Assembly (NCBI RefSeq): GCF_900157365.1
Contig: NZ_FUEZ01000003.1
Location: 930,001-994,000, forward strand
From: Mycobacterium numidiamassiliense
GTDB taxonomy: Bacteria; Actinomycetota; Actinomycetes; Mycobacteriales; Mycobacteriaceae
Direction of reading: 5' to 3'
DNA: 64,000 nt
Shown: one piece after another, positions 27,886 to 38,814 of the stretch
Layout of the letters: every line of letters begins with the position of its first letter
Numbering within the stretch: the stretch's first letter is position 1
Notes under the pieces: generated by a model
What the model was told of the DNA's origin: nothing
What the model saw: only the letters and a program-made list of their open reading frames with translations
The model's database searches: none
Made by a program: the position numbers and the translations under genes

Positions 27886-28791
27886 CTAGAGTCCCGCGAG
27901 CCTAGCGGCCCCGACCAGACCGGCGTCGCCGCCCAGCTCGGCCGGGACGACACGCAGGCCGGCCAGAAAATCCAGTCGGGCATAGTCGGCCAACGCGGCG
28001 CGCACCGGATCGAAGAGCAGGCGACCGGATTTGGCGACGCCTCCCCCGATCACGACGAGGTCCAGGTCGCATACCGCTGCCACCGAGGCGATCATCGCCG
28101 CGAGCGCGGTGGCGCCCCGGTGGAACGCCCGCACGGCTATCGCATTGCCGGTCGCCGCCGCGTCGGCCAGCTCGCGAGCGCCGGCACCGGGCGGCGCGGA
28201 CCAGCCGTTGGCCCGGGCCCAGCGCACCAGCCACGGCCCGGCCGCGACGGTTTCGACGCAACCGCGGCCACCGCATGAGCACGGCTCGCCGTTTTGTTCG
28301 ACCACCACATGACCGACGTGGCCGGCGTTGCCGGTGCGCCCGGCATAGGGCGCACCGTTGAGTACCAATCCGCCACCGACGCCGGTGGAGACGACCATGC
28401 CCAGGAGAAAGCCCGCACCGCGTCCGGCACCGTGCCAGTGTTCGCCCATGGTCATACACACACCGTCGCCGCCCAGCCGCACTGGCACGCCGGGCACCGT
28501 GGCCGCGACCCTGTCCCGCAGCGGAAACCCGCGCCAGCTCGCGATGTTGATCGGGCTGACGTTTCCGCTGTTCAAGTCGATGGGGCCGGAACAAGCGATG
28601 CCCACTGCACGGACGGCGCCGTCGGCTGCCCGTAACTCGTCGGCGATCATCGAGGCGACGGCTACCCATACCAGTTCAGCGGAGGCGCCGGCCGGGGTGG
28701 GGCAGGTGGCGGTGTGCACGAGAACGCCTTCGGCGTCGGCCAGACCGGCGGCGACCTTGGTGCCGCCGATGTCCAGGCAGAGGGTGAACAT
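27886..28791 (-). CDS. ROK family sugar kinase
   Basis: A 301-aa kinase of the ROK family (glucokinase type; Rv0650 position). ATP site: LDIGGTKVAAGLAD at the N-terminus. The ROK zinc motif is present: CSCGGRGCVETVAAGP (about residues 168-183), preceded by NAGHVGHVVV. The start is ATG 28791; the frame is open further upstream into the neighbour. It is the last gene of a three-gene run after a GH38 alpha-mannosidase, so phosphorylation of a released sugar such as mannose or glucose is a reasonable inference. Exact sugar unknown. Confidence 0.9.
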   Translation of the reverse strand: MFTLCLDIGGTKVAAGLADAEGVLVHTATCPTPAGASAELVWVAVASMIADELRAADGAVRAVGIACSGPIDLNSGNVSPINIASWRGFPLRDRVAATVPGVPVRLGGDGVCMTMGEHWHGAGRGAGFLLGMVVSTGVGGGLVLNGAPYAGRTGNAGHVGHVVVEQNGEPCSCGGRGCVETVAAGPWLVRWARANGWSAPPGAGARELADAAATGNAIAVRAFHRGATALAAMIASVAAVCDLDLVVIGGGVAKSGRLLFDPVRAALADYARLDFLAGLRVVPAELGGDAGLVGAARLAGL

Positions 28792-28796
28792 AGCGA

Positions 28797-29414
28797 TCAG
28801 TGCCGATGGATGTTGTCGGGCTGGCGCGGATCGCCGGGATGTTCGTAGCCGGGGGCGAGCTCGACCAGCGCGGCCCGGCGCGCGTCCAGCCACACCCGGA
28901 AGGCGCGGCGCCGCGCAGCGCCGCGCAGGTGCTCGGCGATCAGCGACCGCACCTCCGTCAGCGGCGGGCTGGTGAGCGACGGCACGCGCCATCCGTCCCG
29001 GCCGCCGAGCGCGGCGGCGAAGCGCAGCGGGTTGCGGACGTGGTAATCGGCGACCTCGCCGTCGGTGACCTCGACCGCGGCGGTGACGTCGGCGAACAGC
29101 GCGCGCGCCCGCGGGTCGGCCAGGGCGGCGGCGGCCACGCTGCCGATCTCCAGCCGGGCCGTCAGATCGGGCAGCACCTCGGCCTCGGCCGGTGCACCCC
29201 GCGCGGTGAGACCACGTGCGGCCACCTCGGCCGCCACCACTCGTTCCGTCACGATCAATTGCGTGAGCCAGCGCCGCAACTGACGGCCCTCGCTGGTGCC
29301 GCTGGCCGGCAGTGCGGCCGCGCGGGCACCACCGCGCAATCGCGCTTCGGCCGAATCGACTTCATCGACCGAAATCGGGAGACCGGCGACGGTAGCGACC
29401 AGTTGCACGCTCAT
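28797..29414 (-). CDS. Unknown protein with SurA/PpiC-like N-terminus
   Basis: A 205-aa protein encoded between the GH38 mannosidase (4-bp ATGA overlap) and the ROK kinase (5-bp gap). The N-terminus (VQLVATVAGLPISVDEVDSA) resembles the start of SurA/PpiC chaperone domains, and the rest is helical and Ala/Arg/Glu-rich (QLIVTERVVAAEVAARGLTA). There is no signal peptide. The positional equivalent in M. tuberculosis (Rv0649) is recorded as a malonyl-CoA transacylase (FabD2), but no GxSxG nucleophile elbow or other FabD motif is visible here. Function unknown; tight overlap suggests it serves the mannosidase. Confidence 0.75.
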   Translation of the reverse strand: MSVQLVATVAGLPISVDEVDSAEARLRGGARAAALPASGTSEGRQLRRWLTQLIVTERVVAAEVAARGLTARGAPAEAEVLPDLTARLEIGSVAAAALADPRARALFADVTAAVEVTDGEVADYHVRNPLRFAAALGGRDGWRVPSLTSPPLTEVRSLIAEHLRGAARRRAFRVWLDARRAALVELAPGYEHPGDPRQPDNIHRH

Positions 29415-32400
29415 CTCACCCTCACTTTCACCGCCGATGAGTACAGCAGTCGGCCGGCACAGCCGACCCGGACCAGGGCCCACCACTGTCCCGGCTCCAC
29501 CCACGCCGGTGGCGTGACGTCGAAGCCGAGCTCCACGGTGCCGCCCGCGGGCAGCACCGCGCCGAGCGCGGCCGGGCCGATCCACTCCCAGGTGCCCCAG
29601 GGGCTGATCAGATGCGCCTCCAGCGACAGGTCCGCCCGGGCATGCGTGCCAACCGTGACGGTAAGTCGCGACGAGTCGCCGGGCGCCAGCTCGACGTCGG
29701 ACGGCTCGTCGACGAGGTAGACCAGCTCAGCTTGGTCCTCGTTCGGGTCGGGCCGGCCGACCTCCACGATGCACACGTCCTCGACGGCCTGACGCCAGGC
29801 GGCCGGGGCGGTCTCCCCGGTGACGCGCAGCTGCGCGCGGACCGGATACAGCCCGGGTTGGGTGTGTGCAGGAACCACGAGAACGACGTCGGCCTCCTGA
29901 TGCGCGCCGCCGCCGAGTGTGAACGGCAGCTCGGCGGGGGTGGCCCGCCAGCCGTCGGGACAGCGCACCGTCACGGTGCCCGACAGCGCGGCATCGGTGC
30001 AATCGCTGGCCGCGGTGAGACGCACCACCACCTCGCGGCCCGGCTCGGCGCTCAGCGCCGTCGGGTGCAGGTGCGCGACGACCGGCAGCCCACCCAACGG
30101 CGCCGGGCCGCGGTTGTGCAGCCAGTACCGCGCGTAGAGCGGCTGGGCGATCTCGGCGTCGGGGCCCAGCGCGTCGGCCCGGTCGATGAGCCGGGGAATC
30201 TCGAGCCGGGCCAGCACGGTGGCCACCTGGTAGCCGTGCAGATCGACCGACCGTTTGCGCGCCCGCGACCCCGCCAAGGGGCGTTCCAGCAGATCGGCCG
30301 GCCGTACCGCCCGCAGCGTGCCGAGCTCAGAGTCGATCGCGACGCGGGCGCTGGACCCGGTCGTCTCCACCAGTCGCAGCGTGACCGCGCGGGCATCGAC
30401 CGGCTGGGCCCTCCCGGACGTCAGCGGGTTTCCGGTCGCCTTGAGCGCACCCAGCGACACCGCGTCGGCGGGGTTTATCTGCAGCAGTGAGCCCGATGAC
30501 GGCAGCCGGCCCTCCGCTGGTCGCAGGCACACGGCCAGCAGGGGATGCGCGAATTGCGCACTGCGGGTTGGGATCTCGGCCTGTCGCCAGTCGCCGTCGG
30601 CGCAAGTGAGCGCGTAGTCGAAATGGTGTGTCCAGTGCTGGAGTTGGAAGTTGGAGCCGTCGGGCGCGGTGCGGCGTGGCTCGTCGATCCAGACGCCGGA
30701 CGGCCAGCCGGTGCAGGACCGCATCAACGCGGTGTGCAGGGTGCCCTCGGAGTCGACGGCGAAGCTGGGTACCCCGCGGTTGAGCAGCGCGACGGTTCGG
30801 GCCTCGAAGTGTTCGACACCCGCCGGGGCCCGCCGGATGTCTTGGCCGACGACGATCTCCGCATCGTCGAGATCGTCTGCCAGCGAGTCGATCTCGGCCC
30901 GCAGGCCCTTCTCGTCGGCGGCGTCGATCACCAGCACCGGCAGCGTCCGTGGTGCGCGCAGGTCGGCGTCGGGCACCCACGCTTGGGCCAGCGACGTCGC
31001 CGCCGGCACCCACAGCCTGGCCCGGCCACCTTCGGCCAGCTGCCGGTCGAGCTCTTCGGCGTACACCGGATCAGCCTCGGCGAGAACCGCTTTGGCGAAG
31101 GCGTTGCGGCCGGGCCCGCCCAGCACGATCCGCACATCGGGCAGGTTGGAGTCGACGGCCAGGTGGCCGTAGCGCGGCTTGTCGGCGCCGCTGCAGGTGG
31201 CGGTGACGCCGGCGCGAACCAGCGCGACCATCAAATCGCGCGCCAAAGATCCGGACACCGACTCGGCGGGCGTGACCACCTCGGCCACCGACAGCGCCCG
31301 CACCGCGGTGCCGCCGACGCGCACCCGGGCCGTCGACGACAAGCCGAACCAGCCGTAGGCCGGGTTATCCAGCGTCCACGGGTGCTCGGCGGTGTCCACC
31401 GAACGCGGCCCGTCGTGCAATAACGCGAACCCACGCCCGACGACCGCGTCGCCCACCTCGCTGACCGGCATGGCACCCGGCACCGGGCACGGCCAGCGCA
31501 GTCGCACCAACCGGTCCTCGCCGGTGAACTCGTCGATCGTGGTTCGGCACTCCACCCGCGCCACGTCGCGCCACAGGGTCAGCGTCTGGGTGTAGCGCAG
31601 CAGCGTGCCGATCCGGCCGTGCACCACCAGCCGTTGGCCGAGCGGGCCGAGGTAGGCCTGCACCCGCGCGGCTGATTCCGACGAGCCGACCACCGGCCCC
31701 TTGGGCAGCAGATGCCACGGCCCCTCGCTTTGCTTGGGATGCGACGGATACTCCTCGTAGACCGCGAGCTCGTTGCCGACCCGCCCGTCGGCGATCAGCT
31801 GGCGACCGTCCTGGACCAGGGAAACGACTCCCCCGCCGCGAGCCGGATCGACCTGCAGCCGGTAGTGCTCGTTGGCGATCTCGCGCCCCTGCACCGGCGT
31901 CCACCCGGCCGCGTCATCAGCCGGCACCAGCCGATACGCCCGCCAGCCCAGCGACGGCACATCGGCGGCCAGCCAGCTGACCGACCGGCCGTCGTGCTCG
32001 ACGTGGGCCGGCTGCTCGGCGCCGTCGGCGTCCAATACCCGAACCCCGCCGGGCCGCGCCTCGTCGAGCCGGGCCGTGACGATGTCGGTGCGCTGCCGGG
32101 CCAGCGGGTTCCACACGATCACGTCACCGGCGTGACTGTCCACGACGCTGGACAGCAGTGCCAAGGAGTTGTCGCGCACCTCGCGGCCCAGCTCCCATGC
32201 GTCGCGCCAGCCCGTCAGCAGGTCGAGGTACACCTGGTCGGATTCCGATCCGGTGATGGCGTCGTGGTGGGCGCCGTAGGCCAGTTGCACCCACGCCTTG
32301 GCCAGGGCGGCCTGCGGGTAGTCGACGCCGCCGATCAGACCGGCGAACACCGCGAAGCGTTCGGCCTCCAGGACGGCGTTTTCGGCTGCCCGGTTGGCCT

Positions 32401-33616
32401 GCTTGGTGTCGATGTAGGACACGTCCTTGCCGGTGTAGATCGGATTCATGTCGCGGGTCTGGGGCGATGGCATCTCCGAGCGCTCGTCGAGCTCGGCGCG
32501 TACCGCTGCGAAGAACTCGCGCGGCAGTGCACACACGAACCGCGGCCAGGTGTAGCGCTTGGCCCAGTCGCGGTGGATCGCGGTGACCCACTTGTTCGGC
32601 GGGGTGTAGTCGGTACCGACCGGGAGCAGCACGTTGCGGGTCAGCGCGACCCTCTTGAGCTGGTCGAACAACAGATAGGTGGCATCTTCCGCCTCGGACA
32701 GCGAGGTCGAGGAATCCATCGGCCAGCCCGCCCCGTAGTGCGCCGGCATGTAGTGCGTGAGCAGGCCGCGCCCGGACGGGGCGATCCATTCGAACTCGCT
32801 GCAGAACTGCATTCCGGTCATACCGACGTCGCTGTGCGTGGGGCCCCACTGGTGGTGCGGTCCGCGGGCCCACGAGCTCGATGTCAGGCCGGCATCGGCG
32901 ACCAGGCCGGGAAACTGTGGGTCGTGGCCGAAGACGTCGAGCTGCCATGCGGTCGCCGGATCTGCGCCCAGTACGTCGCGCTGAAAACCGATGCCGTGCA
33001 TCAGGTTTCGGATGGTGGTCTCCGGACCGGTCAGGTTCGTGTTGGGCTCGTTGTAGGTCCCGCCCATGATCTCGACCCGGCCTTCGGCGATGAACCGGCG
33101 AAGATCGGCGCGGTCCTCGGGGCGGGTATCCCAGTACGGCTTCAGGTAGTCCACTTCGGCCAGCACGAACTTGTACTCGGGCTCGCGGCGCGCCATTTCC
33201 AGATGCGCGTGCACCAATTCGAAGGCGTTGGTCTGCCGCGCCGCTCCCGGCGGGTCTGCGGTCCACTCGCTGGTGTAGGCGCCCTGCGTGTTCCACCACA
33301 CCGGGTCGTAGTGAAAGTGGCTGACCATGAACATCGTCCATCCGGGCTCGGCCACCGTGAAGGTAAACGCCATGCTGTCGCCGCCGGCGTGCACCCGGGC
33401 GGCCCGGCGCTGACCGACCACCGGTTGGTCCACCGTGACCGCGATCTCGACGGCCTGGCCGCCGGGGTCAACGACTGCCTCGGCGGCCAGGCCGTCACCG
33501 TCGATCCGAACCGCCGCGCGCTTGGTGACACCGGTGACGGCGACCCGGGCCAGCTGCAGTGGCGCCTGCGGCGGCCCGACGAACAGCTCCGTCGACTCCG
33601 CCGAAATCAGCTGCAT
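29411..33616 (-). CDS. GH38 alpha-mannosidase
   Basis: A 1401-aa glycoside hydrolase of family 38 (Rv0648 position). The zinc and active-site motifs are clear: VSHFHYDPVWWNTQGAY (His100, Asp104) and AWQLDVFGHDPQFPG with Asp227 as likely nucleophile. Long beta-sandwich domains follow to the C-terminus, the last parts resembling NEW3-type beta-sandwiches. No signal peptide is seen, so it probably acts in the cytoplasm on mannosides. It leads an operon with the SurA-like protein and the ROK kinase. AAGGTG lies just before the ATG. Reading is continuous. Confidence 0.92.
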   Translation of the reverse strand: MQLISAESTELFVGPPQAPLQLARVAVTGVTKRAAVRIDGDGLAAEAVVDPGGQAVEIAVTVDQPVVGQRRAARVHAGGDSMAFTFTVAEPGWTMFMVSHFHYDPVWWNTQGAYTSEWTADPPGAARQTNAFELVHAHLEMARREPEYKFVLAEVDYLKPYWDTRPEDRADLRRFIAEGRVEIMGGTYNEPNTNLTGPETTIRNLMHGIGFQRDVLGADPATAWQLDVFGHDPQFPGLVADAGLTSSSWARGPHHQWGPTHSDVGMTGMQFCSEFEWIAPSGRGLLTHYMPAHYGAGWPMDSSTSLSEAEDATYLLFDQLKRVALTRNVLLPVGTDYTPPNKWVTAIHRDWAKRYTWPRFVCALPREFFAAVRAELDERSEMPSPQTRDMNPIYTGKDVSYIDTKQANRAAENAVLEAERFAVFAGLIGGVDYPQAALAKAWVQLAYGAHHDAITGSESDQVYLDLLTGWRDAWELGREVRDNSLALLSSVVDSHAGDVIVWNPLARQRTDIVTARLDEARPGGVRVLDADGAEQPAHVEHDGRSVSWLAADVPSLGWRAYRLVPADDAAGWTPVQGREIANEHYRLQVDPARGGGVVSLVQDGRQLIADGRVGNELAVYEEYPSHPKQSEGPWHLLPKGPVVGSSESAARVQAYLGPLGQRLVVHGRIGTLLRYTQTLTLWRDVARVECRTTIDEFTGEDRLVRLRWPCPVPGAMPVSEVGDAVVGRGFALLHDGPRSVDTAEHPWTLDNPAYGWFGLSSTARVRVGGTAVRALSVAEVVTPAESVSGSLARDLMVALVRAGVTATCSGADKPRYGHLAVDSNLPDVRIVLGGPGRNAFAKAVLAEADPVYAEELDRQLAEGGRARLWVPAATSLAQAWVPDADLRAPRTLPVLVIDAADEKGLRAEIDSLADDLDDAEIVVGQDIRRAPAGVEHFEARTVALLNRGVPSFAVDSEGTLHTALMRSCTGWPSGVWIDEPRRTAPDGSNFQLQHWTHHFDYALTCADGDWRQAEIPTRSAQFAHPLLAVCLRPAEGRLPSSGSLLQINPADAVSLGALKATGNPLTSGRAQPVDARAVTLRLVETTGSSARVAIDSELGTLRAVRPADLLERPLAGSRARKRSVDLHGYQVATVLARLEIPRLIDRADALGPDAEIAQPLYARYWLHNRGPAPLGGLPVVAHLHPTALSAEPGREVVVRLTAASDCTDAALSGTVTVRCPDGWRATPAELPFTLGGGAHQEADVVLVVPAHTQPGLYPVRAQLRVTGETAPAAWRQAVEDVCIVEVGRPDPNEDQAELVYLVDEPSDVELAPGDSSRLTVTVGTHARADLSLEAHLISPWGTWEWIGPAALGAVLPAGGTVELGFDVTPPAWVEPGQWWALVRVGCAGRLLYSSAVKVRVR

Positions 33617-33692
33617 GCCCGCACCTTACGGCGCGCACGTCTGCCGTGGAGGTTATGGAGAGTTGTCGGACAACGGATCTAGGATTCTGCCC

Positions 33693-34307
33693 ATGCCCGC
33701 CCTCGCCCCGCCCGTAGCCGACGAACGCAGCGCCCTGCGCGAGTACCTGGCCTACCACCAAAGCGCCTACTTCGCCGTGGCCTACGGCCTCACCGACGAG
33801 CAAGCCCGGTCCACGCCGGCGGCCAGCGCGCTGTCGATCGGCGGGCTGGTCAAGCACGTCACCGGGATGCAGCGCAGCTGGATGGGCCGGGTGGCCGCCG
33901 CCCCAGAACTACCGCCCAAGGACCCGCGGCCGTTCGACGAGATCGCCAAAGACTTCGGGGACCAGCATGTGATGCGGCCCGACGAGACGCTGGACGGGCT
34001 GCTACGGGCGTACGAGGAGGAAAACGCCAAGTCACTGCGGCTGGTGGAGACGGCCGACCTGGACACCCAGGTGCCGGTGCCCCAGGACATCCCCTGGTTT
34101 CCCAAGAATCAGAAGGCATGGTCGGTGCGCTGGGTGATCCTGCACGTGATCAACGAGCTGGCCAGGCACGCCGGGCACGCCGACATCATCCGGGAAACCA
34201 TCGACGGTGCCACCATGTACGAGCTGCTCGCCGGGCTGGAGGGCTGGCAGGTCGAGGGCTGGGTGACGCCTTGGAAAAAGGGCGGGCAGAAGGGCGCCGG
34301 CGGGTAG
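33693..34307 (+). CDS. DinB family protein
   Basis: A 204-aa four-helix-bundle protein of the DinB/DUF664 type. Likely metal histidines are in LVKHVTGMQRSWM (about residue 54) and HVINELARHAGHADIIRE (about residues 150-163). Such proteins include mycothiol- or bacillithiol-dependent transferases and many of unknown role. The ATG at 33693 is preferred: the frame extends upstream into the divergent mannosidase start region but those residues do not look real. It precedes the UbiB-like kinase by 74 bp. Confidence 0.88.
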   Translation: MPALAPPVADERSALREYLAYHQSAYFAVAYGLTDEQARSTPAASALSIGGLVKHVTGMQRSWMGRVAAAPELPPKDPRPFDEIAKDFGDQHVMRPDETLDGLLRAYEEENAKSLRLVETADLDTQVPVPQDIPWFPKNQKAWSVRWVILHVINELARHAGHADIIRETIDGATMYELLAGLEGWQVEGWVTPWKKGGQKGAGG

Positions 34308-34381
34308 CGGCGGGGCCCGCCACCTGCGATTGGGCTCACACGAATTGGGACTTGACACCTGGGGTTTGGCAGACTGCTGGG

Positions 34382-35728
34382 ATGAGTCCTACCGAACACC
34401 GCGAGGTGGCCAGGCTTGACCGGGTGCCCCTGCCGGTCGAAGCGGCCCGCATGGCCGTCACCGGTTGGCAGGTAACCCGCACTGCCGGTCGCGTCATCGC
34501 CGGACTGACGGGCAAGGGTCCGCTTCAGCAAAAGGTCATCAAGCAGCTACCGCAAACCTTCGCCGACCTGGGGCCGACTTACGTCAAGTTCGGACAAATC
34601 ATCGCGTCCAGCCCCGGAGCGTTCGGCGAGTCGCTGTCCCGGGAATTCCGCGGCCTGCTCGACCGGGTGCCGCCCGCCAACACCCAAGAGGTGCACAAGC
34701 TTGTCGAACAGGAGCTCGGGGCGCAGCCGTCGGAATTGTTCGCGACCTTCGAAGAAGAACCGTTCGCCTCGGCGTCCATCGCTCAGGTGCACTACGCGAC
34801 CCTGAAAACCGGCGAGGACGTCGTCGTCAAGATCCAGCGCCCGGGCATTCGCCGCCGGGTCGCCGCCGACCTGCAGATCCTGAAGCGTTTCGCCCAGGCT
34901 GTCGAACTGGCCAAGCTGGGACGCCGGCTCTCGGCACAAGACGTCGTCGCCGACTTCTCCGACAACCTGGCCGAAGAGCTGAACTTCCGGCTCGAGGCGC
35001 AGTCGATGGAGGCGTGGGTTTCGCACCTGCATGTGTCGCCGCTGGGCAAGAACATCAGGGTGCCGCAGGTTTACTGGGATTTCACCAGCGACCGGGTGCT
35101 GACGATGGAGCGGGTGCACGGCATCCGCATCGACGACGCCGCCGCCATCCGCAAGGCCGGGTTCGACGGCACCGAGCTGGTCAAGGCGCTGCTGTTCTCG
35201 CTTTTCGAGGGCGGGCTGCGGCACGGGCTGTTCCACGGCGACCTGCACGCCGGGAACCTCTACGTCGACGAGGCCGGCCGCATCGTGTTCTTCGACTTCG
35301 GGATCATGGGCCGCATCGATCCCCGCACCCGCTGGCTGCTGCGCGAACTGGTCTACGCGCTGCTGGTGACCAAGGACCACGCCTCGGCGGGCAAGATCGT
35401 CGTGCTGATGGGCGCCGTCGGCACCATGAAGCCGGAGGCCCAGGCCGCCAAGGACCTGGAGCAGTTCGCCACCCCGCTGACCATGCAGACGCTGGGCGAC
35501 CTGTCCTACGCCGATATCGGGCGGCAGCTCTCGACGCTGGCCGACGCCTACGACGTCAAGCTGCCCCGCGAGCTGGTGTTGATCGGCAAGCAGTTCCTCT
35601 ACGTAGAGCGGTACATGAAGTTGCTGGCGCCCAAGTGGCAGATGATGTCGGACCCGCAACTCACCGGCTACTTCGCCAACTTCATGGTCGAGGTCAGCCG
35701 CGAGCATCAGTCCGACGTCGAGGTATAG
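34382..35728 (+). CDS. ABC1/UbiB-type atypical kinase
   Basis: A 448-aa protein of the ADCK/UbiB family (Rv0647c position). Motifs: YVKFGQIIAS (KxGQ), the Ala-rich loop FASASIAQVHYA that replaces the glycine loop, VVVKIQRPG (ATP lysine), EELNFRLEAQ, catalytic HGDLHAGN and metal-binding FFDFGIMG. UbiB relatives support quinone biosynthesis; in mycobacteria, which use menaquinone, the role is open. It is closely followed by lipG (10 bp) and then the mma cluster, so it may be co-transcribed. An upstream extension of the frame was rejected. Confidence 0.93.
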   Translation: MSPTEHREVARLDRVPLPVEAARMAVTGWQVTRTAGRVIAGLTGKGPLQQKVIKQLPQTFADLGPTYVKFGQIIASSPGAFGESLSREFRGLLDRVPPANTQEVHKLVEQELGAQPSELFATFEEEPFASASIAQVHYATLKTGEDVVVKIQRPGIRRRVAADLQILKRFAQAVELAKLGRRLSAQDVVADFSDNLAEELNFRLEAQSMEAWVSHLHVSPLGKNIRVPQVYWDFTSDRVLTMERVHGIRIDDAAAIRKAGFDGTELVKALLFSLFEGGLRHGLFHGDLHAGNLYVDEAGRIVFFDFGIMGRIDPRTRWLLRELVYALLVTKDHASAGKIVVLMGAVGTMKPEAQAAKDLEQFATPLTMQTLGDLSYADIGRQLSTLADAYDVKLPRELVLIGKQFLYVERYMKLLAPKWQMMSDPQLTGYFANFMVEVSREHQSDVEV

Positions 35729-35738
35729 GGGGCCACGA

Positions 35739-37608
<1,870 letters not shown>

Positions 37609-37755
37609 CACCCCCGCTGAACTGGGGTAACTCCAGGATATTTAGCGCTGCACCCTCCATCGGATAGCATGCCTAAAGCATCAGTGGGGGGACGTCCGGT
37701 GCTATTCGAAGCGAGCACCGAGGGGCCTCGAGGCTCGGAAGGGCATTACTAAATC

Positions 37756-38619
37756 ATGGCTAAGAAACTCAAGCCACATTTCGCCGACGTGCAGTCGCAC
37801 TACGACCTATCCGATGACTTCTTCCGGCTCTTCCTGGACCCGACCCAGACCTACAGTTGCGCGTACTTCGAGCGCGACGACATGACGCTGGAAGAGGCCC
37901 AGATCGCCAAGATCGACCTGGCGCTAGGCAAGCTGGGCCTGCAGCCCGGCATGACGCTGCTCGACGTCGGCTGCGGTTGGGGCGCCACCGTTCGGCGGGC
38001 CATTGAGAAATACGACGTCAACGTCGTCGGCCTGACGCTGTCCAAAAACCAGGCTGCCCACGTCCAGCAGTCGTTCGAGGCAATCGACAGCCCGCGCACC
38101 AGGCGGGTGCTGCTCAACGGCTGGGAGGAGTTCGACGAGCCCGTCGACCGGATCGTGTCGATCGGCGCCTTCGAGCACTTCGGGCACGACCGCTACGACG
38201 ACTTCTTCAAGTTCGCCTACGGCGCCCTCCCCGACGATGGCGTGATGCTGCTGCACACGATCACCGGACTGACCGGCCCGGAGATCGCCGAGCGCGGCAT
38301 GCCGATGACCTTCGAGATGGCTCGGTTCATCAAGTTCATCGTGACCGAAATCTTTCCGGGCGGTCGATTGCCGACGATCGAGATGGCGCAAGACCACGCC
38401 GCGGCCGCGGGCTTCACGCTCACCCGCCGCCAGTCGCTGCAGCAGCACTACGCCAGGACCCTCGACCTGTGGGCCGAGGCCCTGGAGGCGCACAAAGCCG
38501 AGGCCATCGAGATTCAATCCGAAGAGGTCTACGAGCGGTACATGAAGTACCTGACCGGCTGCGCCAAGCAGTTCCGGATCGGCTACATCGACGTCAACCA
38601 GTTCACCCTGGCCAAGTAG
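37756..38619 (+). CDS. mmaA2: Mycolic acid cyclopropane synthase MmaA2
   Basis: A 287-aa cyclopropane-mycolate synthase. SAM site [20 protein letters not shown]; bicarbonate and acyl-pocket elements SIGAFEHFGHDRYDDFF and [13 protein letters not shown]-terminus FRIGYIDVNQFTLAK. In M. tuberculosis MmaA2 forms the distal cis-cyclopropane of alpha-mycolates. It is separated from mmaA1 by 147 bp and from mmaA3 by a repeat-bearing 195-bp spacer, so each gene may have its own signals. Typical length. Confidence 0.94.
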   Translation: MAKKLKPHFADVQSHYDLSDDFFRLFLDPTQTYSCAYFERDDMTLEEAQIAKIDLALGKLGLQPGMTLLDVGCGWGATVRRAIEKYDVNVVGLTLSKNQAAHVQQSFEAIDSPRTRRVLLNGWEEFDEPVDRIVSIGAFEHFGHDRYDDFFKFAYGALPDDGVMLLHTITGLTGPEIAERGMPMTFEMARFIKFIVTEIFPGGRLPTIEMAQDHAAAAGFTLTRRQSLQQHYARTLDLWAEALEAHKAEAIEIQSEEVYERYMKYLTGCAKQFRIGYIDVNQFTLAK

Positions 38620-38644
38620 CCACTGTATCGTTCACACTGTTACT

Positions 38645-38731
38645 GGCCGGACCTCCATCGAGAAAAACGGTGGAACCCGCCTTGTTACTACAGGCCGGAC
38701 GTCCATCGAGAAAAACGGTGGAACCCGCCTT
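38645..38731. repeat. 48-bp-period tandem repeat before mmaA3
   Basis: Two 39-bp copies (38645-38683 and 38693-38731) differing at one base (C/G), with a 48-bp period. Each contains a short inverted repeat, TCCATCG and CGGTGGA, around AGAAAAA, so the transcript could form two tandem stem-loops in the mmaA2-mmaA3 spacer. Could be a VNTR or an RNA processing/stability element. Confidence 0.85.
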
Positions 38732-38814
38732 TCAAATACGGGAGATACAACCGGACCCGTGTAGGGTCCCCGGGATGGTTACCTCGTAAGGTGGCTGTCC
38801 ATCCGGGGGGGCAT

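Noticed and set aside
31712..33682. A 656-codon open frame on the plus strand
   Set aside because: Antisense to the GH38 mannosidase, whose zinc and nucleophile motifs prove the minus-strand reading.
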